Assembly (NCBI GenBank): GCA_022495995.1
Contig: JAFEMH010002493.1
Location: 124,001-188,000 of the forward strand
Length of the DNA stretch: 64,000 nucleotides
From: Adenophora triphylla var. japonica
Lineage: Eukaryota; Streptophyta; Magnoliopsida; Asterales; Campanulaceae
Direction of reading: 5' to 3'
Of the stretch, positions 58,309 through 64,000 are shown piece after piece. Position numbers and translations under genes: made by a program. The notes beneath the pieces are model-generated. The model had not been told where the DNA came from. It saw only the letters and a program-made list of their open reading frames with translations, and did no database searches. How positions within the stretch are numbered: position 1 is the first letter of the stretch; each line of letters opens with the position of its first letter.

Positions 58309-58576
58309 CTCCCTCCGCCCCGCTTATTACTTCACCATTTTGGCTTCGGCGCGCAAATTAAGGTGGAGAAAATGTTGTGAGTGTAATTTGAAAATAGGAG
58401 AGAGAATGAGTGGAGGGAATAGTAAATTATAATGGTGTTGTGAGTATTAAAATAATGTAGGAGAGAGAATGAGTGGAGGGAATAGTAAAGATTCCTTTGC
58501 CAAAAAAGGAAAGGTGAAGCTTTCAATGGGACACCCAAAATGGCAAAAAGTGAAGTTATCAGCGGGACGGAGGGAG
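58309..58576. mobile_element. Stowaway-like MITE
   Basis: Terminal inverted repeats CTCCCTCCGCCCCGCT / AGCGGGACGGAGGGAG flanked by TA on both sides. 268 bp, non-coding. Confidence 0.9.
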
Positions 58577-58689
58577 TATAAACATACAAAAAATGAGACA
58601 ACTGAGTGCTGACTAGATCGTCAAAAAATTGTCGGTACAACTTGATACTAATAATCATTAATTGCTTTCTGTCCAGAATAAATGTTATA

Positions 58690-59257
58690 CTCCCTCCGTC
58701 TCATGTAACTGTGAACTTACTTTATGAATGTAATAATTAAAGAAAAGTAGGAAAAAGAAATAGGTGGAGAAGGTGTTTGTGAGTATGAAAAATTAAATAG
58801 GAGAGAGAATGAGTGGGAAAAATAGTTAGGAGAAAGAAGGTTGTGAATGTAAAAGTGAAGTAGGAGAGAGAATGAGCGGATGGAATAGTGAATACTCCCT
58901 CCGTCCCAATAGTAGCTTCCCATTTTGCCATTTTGGATGTCCCGTTAATAGCTTTCACTTTCCTTTTTTGGCAAAAGAATCTTTACTATTCCCTCCACTC
59001 ATTCTCTCTCCTACATTATTTTAATACTCACAACACCATTATAATTTACTATTCCCTCCACTCATTCTCTTTCCTATTTTCAAATTACACTCACAACATT
59101 TTTTCTTCCCACCAATTTTATTAATTTGCGTGCAAGGCAAAAAACGAACAGCTACTATTGGGACGGAGGGAGTATTTGTTTCCATTTTTGACAGTCTACA
59201 TTGATGTGGGACGAACCAAAATGAAAATAAACCCACACTTACGTGGGACAGAGAGAG
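58690..59257. mobile_element. Stowaway-like MITE containing another MITE
   Basis: The left end CTCCCTCCGTCTCATGTAA pairs with the right end TTACGTGGGACAGAGAGAG. TA flanks both. The MITE 58895-59172 is inserted inside. Without it the element would be about 290 bp. Confidence 0.85.
58895..59172. mobile_element. Nested Stowaway-like MITE
   Basis: Perfect 19-bp-class ends CTCCCTCCGTCCCAATAGT / ACTATTGGGACGGAGGGAG with TA duplication, inside 58690-59257. 278 bp. Confidence 0.92.
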
Positions 59258-59364
59258 TATATGATTAATTAATTAAATTTTAATTATAAAATTATAAAAA
59301 AATTAATTAACTTTATATTATTCTGAAAATATTTATTGATATATTAATAGAAATACTACTCATA

Positions 59365-60374
59365 GAGAGATGCCCAATCGGGTTCGAACCGACAGTTCAA
59401 ATCGGAATCGGACCGGCCCAAAATCGGAGGGAAACCGAACCGATCGAACCGTGAACCGCCTAAATCGGTGAACCGGAATCGGGACCGGAACTGCCGGTTC
59501 ACGAACCGGAACCGTGATCCTAACGGCTAGTTGATCTGGGTCGTTGATTTGGCTGATCCGACGGTCCCTGTTTAATGACCGTTATCTAACGGTCATTTTG
59601 ACTTTTTAGTGACCAAAATGTAAAAAAAAAAAAAAAATTCTTAACCGTTTTGGTCCCTAAAACGAATTTTTTTTATCTTGGTCCCTAAAACGTTTTTTTT
59701 TTTCTTTTTCTCTCCAACCTATAAATACCCTATCTAACGGTCATTTTTGACTTTTTAGTGAACAAATACTTGATTATTATTATAAGAATCTATTTTCCAC
59801 CGGCTTTGATTTGTTTTTAGATAGACCTATCCCAAAGGCAAAAGACGTTGTAACTGAGACTAAAAATATTGTATATGCACTTTATAGAGAATATTATGAT
59901 CTTTTTGGTAATATTGTTTATCCTAGTAGTAAAAATGTAGGTGGTAGTTCTCACGAAGATAGCGATCCCTTTAACTTTATAGATAATTTAATTAGTTCTA
60001 GAACTCAAAAACGTCAACGAGGTGGCTCCACTTATGTTGAACTTGAAAATTATTTAATCACTTCTTTTGAGCCTATAGAAGAATTTGATATTGCAAAGTG
60101 GTGGGCACGAAGGGCAAACAACTAACCTATTCTATCATTGATAGCAAAGGAGATCCTAGCCGCTCCCGCCTCAACCGTCGCCGTAGAAGAAGTATTTAGT
60201 GTAGGAGGAAATGTCTTGTCCGATCAAAGGTCAAGGTTGTCTCCATATAATTTAGAATATCAAATGGTGCTCGGCGATTGGCATAGAGCCGAACTACGAC
60301 TTCAAGATAAAAGAAGTAGTTCCGAGAAGGAGGAGGCCTTTGATGAAGATACATCAGGGAGCGAAGCCGAATGA
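59365..60374 (+). pseudogene. Internally deleted hAT element, C-terminal transposase
   Basis: The left part (59370-59520) has hAT-like subterminal words (GAACCG, CGGAATCGG). A TATA box, TATAAATA, lies at about 59720. Coding sequence then jumps to the transposase C-terminus: YALYREYYDLFGN (about 59875) and, in the next frame (60138-60374), EILAAPASTVAVEEVFSVGG followed by NVLSDQRSRLSP, the hAT dimerisation motif. The BED finger and catalytic core are missing. A 30-bp segment with CTAACGGTCATTTTGACTTT is directly repeated at 59587 and 59733. No right terminus was identified. Confidence 0.8.
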
Positions 60375-61861
60375 ACTACGCCGCTCTTTAGGCTTTAGAT
60401 TAGGTTAATTGTAATTTTATAGATTAAATTTTAGATTAGGTTTATTTTTATTTAATTGTAATAGTTAGCGTAACGGCCCTAACCCTAGGCACTAATTTAA
60501 CATCATATTGTGTGTCTTTAATATTATTGTTAATATTATGTGTTCATTTTTATATCTTTGATTTGGATGAGATAGTTGAGAAAATTAAATAAAGTCCATG
60601 GGAAAAGTATAATAATTGACAATAAATAAAATGTGAGTAGTTAGGCTTTAGTTTGTGTAAGGGAAAGAAATAAAATGTGGAAAGCCTTTAATCTTGGGTA
60701 TGGGGGACCATACCTTTTCCCCTTTTTCCCTCACTCTTCCCCTTCAAATCTCCCCCCCCCCCTTTTCCCTTTACCATTCTTATACTCCATCTTCCTCCTT
60801 CTTCTCCTTCATTTTATTTTCTTTACAAAAATTCCATGAAAACCACCATTGAAAGCCTCATTTCCTAAGTTCCTAGAGAAGTCAATTCTCCACCATTTTT
60901 AGATCTGATAGTACTTTTGTGTTCGGGGTAAAGAGAGGAGTTCATCAAGCTAAGGAGATCTTCATTCCATTCCATATTTGCTAGGTGAGTTATTATGACC
61001 CTTCTCTTCTCTAAATGTTCATGAGATATTTATTGTTATTATTGTTGTTATAATGCTTATTGGATGCTTTGGAAACTTTCTTGAAATGGAGAAATTGGTT
61101 AAGGTAATAAGAAAATATGGTTGTTCTTGGAAGTGTTAAAGAATGAAAGAAATGGGTGGAGTTAGATTTAGAGAATGAAACTTGAAATGGGTTAGTTAAA
61201 TGGGTGAAGTTAGTTTTAAAGAAATTAACTTGAAATGTGTTGGTGAAGGGGTTGTAAATCTGGTGGAAATAATCTAGGTTTATGTTATTTTGGGTTAATT
61301 AAATTAAGAAGTTTAGACTTGGAATGTGATAGTGAAATGAGAAGATATTCAAGGAATAAATGAGATAAGATTAAATCATTTTGAGTTATATGATTTAATA
61401 TGAGAGTTATGAGGTTAGTAAGCCCCTAAGTTCACTAAATTTGAGTATACTTGGGTTTGGATTTAATTTAACTGAAATTTGAGAAAAATCGCCTCTTGGG
61501 CGGTCGGCCATGGGAGCTGGGCGGTCGCCCATGACCACAGAAAAGACCCTTCATTTTACCCTTGCTTGGGCGGTCGCCCATACCCCTTTGGGCGGTCGCC
61601 CATGTCATCAGAAAGTTTTTCCAGTTTCATTTCCTGCTGAATTCTTACTAGCAACCTCCTAGCATGATCCTTAACCAATTTAAAGTAGTGGAACCTAACC
61701 TTTTCGGAATATGAATTTAATCCTTTTAATCTAGGTTAAAGTAGATTACTCGGGCCACTTAATAATACCTCAAATGGGTTAAATTGGAACTAAGGAAGCA
61801 TCTTAAATCCGGCTCAGAAATTGTTTGGCAATCTTGTTTGGTCACCTATCAATTGTGACTC
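60375..61861. other. Unresolved LTR-retrotransposon-like stretch
   Basis: There are no ORFs. The segment 60680-61010 (pyrimidine-rich, then CATTTGC..GGTGAGTT) resembles the end of an LTR or an untranslated leader. Four GGGCGGTCGCCC words lie at 61495-61605. No LTR pair was found; the Angela-type element interrupts it at 61862. Confidence 0.4.
61495..61605. repeat. Array of TGGGCGGTCGCCCA words
   Basis: Four copies; three are complete GGGCGGTCGCCC words and the first has one change. They occur in two pairs with an approximately 36-bp spacer between pairs. Confidence 0.9.
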
Positions 61862-62344
61862 TGTAGGGTTTCGAGGGTCCATGCGCAGCGGAATAAGCAA
61901 TAACTCGAAAAACCCCAAGCCCTAGAATCCGTTCTAGATGAATAATTAAGAGAGATGAAATAGAATTACCAACCTTGAATGCTTTTGCCTTTGATAAACT
62001 TGACCCAACTCCAGATTGAATGATCTTGTTAATCCTTGATGAACGAACGGGAATCACGAACCAAAGATCTTGATGAACGAAGATCCTCTATGTTTATCCA
62101 CGCGCGGAACGAACCCTAAAACTCTTCTAGGAGGATTGCTAGATCCAATTGATTGAAACATCTTTCAATCAATGAAGAACAATGAATTTGGTGGTGTTTG
62201 ATTCTCAATTCTCAATTGAAATCTCCCACTCTAAGTGTTTCTCTCAAGCCAAAACGTTCTAATGACGGCTAGGGCAACCAGGGGCAACTATTTATACGTT
62301 ACAAATAAAAGCCCTTTGCGAAAACCCTAAAATCAGGCCATTTA

Positions 62345-62590
62345 CGTATCGGTCCGGGCCGACGGGACGACTCGTCCCCAGGGCACGAGTCGTCCCCTCT
62401 GCAGGCTCCCAGCGATCACTGGCGTCCCTGCAAGAGGCACGACTTGGCTTAGCTCACGGGACGATTCGTCCCTTTGGGCACGACTCGTGCCCCAGAGCAC
62501 GAGTCGTCCCTCGGGACACTCCCACTGAACACAGCGTCCCTTCATAAGGCACAACTTGGTTCAGCCTTGGGGACGAGTCGTCCCCTGAGC
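62345..62590. repeat. Array of GGGACGAGTCGTCCC-type words in the Angela LTR
   Basis: About six copies of GGGACGACTCGTCCC / GGCACGAGTCGTCCC variants lie 50-295 bp upstream of the LTR TATA box on the minus strand. Two imperfect longer units of about 105 bp can be seen, each with the spacer CAGCG-GTCCCT-AAG-GGCAC. Confidence 0.9.
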
Positions 62591-63479
62591 CCAGAAAACC
62601 CATTTTCTTCATTTTTGACAATTCGTTCGATGCGTGTGACCCCATAGGACCATACTATGTTGGCAATGAGTCCGATCACATCGATTCTCATAAGACATGA
62701 GCGGACTCTAGCAAGCCATCATGCCTACCCAAATAGTATAATATCAAGTTCGATTTTTCCTACATAGAACATATCACAATCCCATTGTCACACGATGTTA
62801 TATTGAACATGAGTCATGGTCCACGTCAACTCATATTGTTCAATGCTTTCTCTTTACCAAGTAAATTGATTAATCGAATGACATTAATCACATTAATTCA
62901 TTCGGACATGGCCATGCACTACATCAATCTTACTTACGAGTGGCCAAGCAAACATCTCTCTTTACGAGGGACAATTTCCATCTTGACTTATCATTCTTCC
63001 CAACAAGAATCATATCATGCCAATGATAGCCCTTATTGTCATCCGGTTAAAGACAACGTTAAACTATATCAAACATGATATTCATCGAGCGGAAGACGAT
63101 GATAATCTCAGGTCAAAGGATATCAATGATATGACTATATGAGATTTAATTATGACATATGACCATGACATAAATCTCATAATGGGTCAAGTCCAGTACC
63201 TTGTTCTCTAATAAGTACCCATGAATCTAATGTGCATCTCTATGCATATAATCATCACATGATTATCCATTAGACTTCATACTAGTGCTTCATAAGTACT
63301 AGGGACACGATTATTATAACTAAACATGCAAACACATATAATAATCAAAGAAGCAATCTCATATATAAATGAACAATGACATTACATAAAGGTCTATCTC
63401 TATAGGCCTAGGGCACTAACACCTACAGTCTCCCACTTGCACTAGGCCCAATCATTCATGTATCTTATACCCATGGACC

Positions 63480-64000
63480 TAACATGACCATCATGTTTAG
63501 CTTGTGGTAAAGGCTTGGTGAGAGGGTCCGAGATGTTGTCATCCGTTGGTACCTTGCATATCTTGACGTCCTCCCTTTCACAGATTTCTCGAATGAGGTG
63601 GAAGCGTCTCAAAATGTGTTTGGATCGCTGATGTGACCTTGGTTCTTTTGCTTGGGCAATAGCACCATTGTTGTCACAGAACAGCTCTATCGGGTTAGTG
63701 ATACTCGGAACGACTTCTAAGTCACTAACGAACTTCTTGATCCAAACCGCCTCCTTAGCCGCATCTGATCTTTGCTATGTATTCGGCCGTTGTAGAATCG
63801 GCAACGGTGCTCTGCTTGGAACTCTTCCAACAAACAGCACCTCCATTTAGCATAAACACAAAACCAGATTGCGATCTATAGTCATCTTTGTCGGTTTGGA
63901 AGCTTGCATCTGTGTAACCCTTTACAACCAGATCATCTTCCATTCCTCCAAATACCAAGAATACATCCTTAGTCCTTCTTAAGTACTTAAGGATATTCTT
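63480..64000 (-). pseudogene. Copia RNase H, C-terminal end of pol
   Basis: Residues KGYTDASFQTDKDDYRSQSG and GGAVCWKSSKQSTVADSTTA (63958-63755) are the RNase H domain, with the first catalytic Asp and the Glu region. The frame breaks at about 63755. The final part continues in another frame to about 63480 with FCDNNGAIAQAKEPRSHQRS and DPLTKPL. Upstream coding sequence is cut off by the window end. Confidence 0.85.

Larger units (their letters stand above)
61862..64000 (-). mobile_element. Ty1/copia element of Angela type, 3' part
   Basis: A 1566-bp LTR (61862-63427) begins TGTAGGG and ends CACCTACA on the plus strand. The purine tract on the minus strand (GCAAGTGGGAGAC) directly adjoins it, and RNase H coding sequence follows. 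Long LTRs and the RNase H sequence suit the Angela/Tork group. The rest of the element lies beyond the window. A TATA box on the minus strand (TATAAATAG) is at 62288-62296. Confidence 0.88.

Overview
The window is repeat-dense nuclear DNA from a flowering plant, most likely a dicot. The evidence is an AT-rich background with GT-AG introns, plant Ty1/copia and Ty3/gypsy families, plant MULE, hAT, Helitron, Stowaway-like MITE and TRIM elements, and fragments of plant gene families (F-box/FBD, glutamate receptor-like). Only one gene looks like an intact host gene: a three-exon F-box/FBD gene on the minus strand (10777-12239). Nearly everything else is mobile DNA, often nested. No rRNA, tRNA or CRISPR array was found. 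Boundaries below come from reading terminal repeats and target-site duplications (TSDs) by eye.

Layout. 1-4900: hAT transposase relic, a mini-Helitron-like element, an old LTR fragment and a piece of a glutamate receptor-like (GLR) pseudogene. 4978-8786: a copia element (TSD aaata) with near-identical LTRs but a gutted pol, inserted into the GLR pseudogene, which resumes at 8880-9411. 9715-10207: a complete TRIM with identical 186-bp LTRs (TSD tttac). 10777-12239: the F-box gene. 12601-25460: a complete 12.9-kb Tat-type Ty3/gypsy element (TSD tctag) with pol on the minus strand, a second RNase H, an approximately 80-bp tandem array and a separate intron-containing gene on the opposite strand. 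25600-29170: Stowaway-like MITEs, a 1.27-kb Helitron nested in one of them with a 51-bp minisatellite inside, and a 513-bp non-autonomous hAT.

29800-34000: a palindrome array, a small broken ORF, a copia leader plus LTR, and a 1.2-kb MULE with a 9-bp TSD. 34349-42381: two related MULEs tail to tail, 21 bp apart. The first encodes a four-exon MULE transposase with SWIM and OTU protease domains; the second keeps only the ends and carries foreign DNA. 42780-43830: a foldback element. 44110-55588: an old copia element whose 5' LTR was split by a much younger copia element (50771-55458). 55600-60500: Stowaway-like MITEs (one nested), a second mini-Helitron and a deleted hAT. 60650-64000: an unresolved LTR-like stretch and a copia element of Angela type running off the window.

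The most unusual pattern is that unrelated LTR elements and some unassigned stretches each carry a short array of a GC-rich self-complementary word. The word differs between families but is kept within an array. Two related copia leaders carry arrays at homologous positions in which the word has changed as a set. In two copia families the array lies about 50-300 bp upstream of the LTR TATA box. The tail-to-tail MULE pair is the second main find, because transcription through it could yield a hairpin RNA covering the transposase 3' end, as in maize Mu killer.
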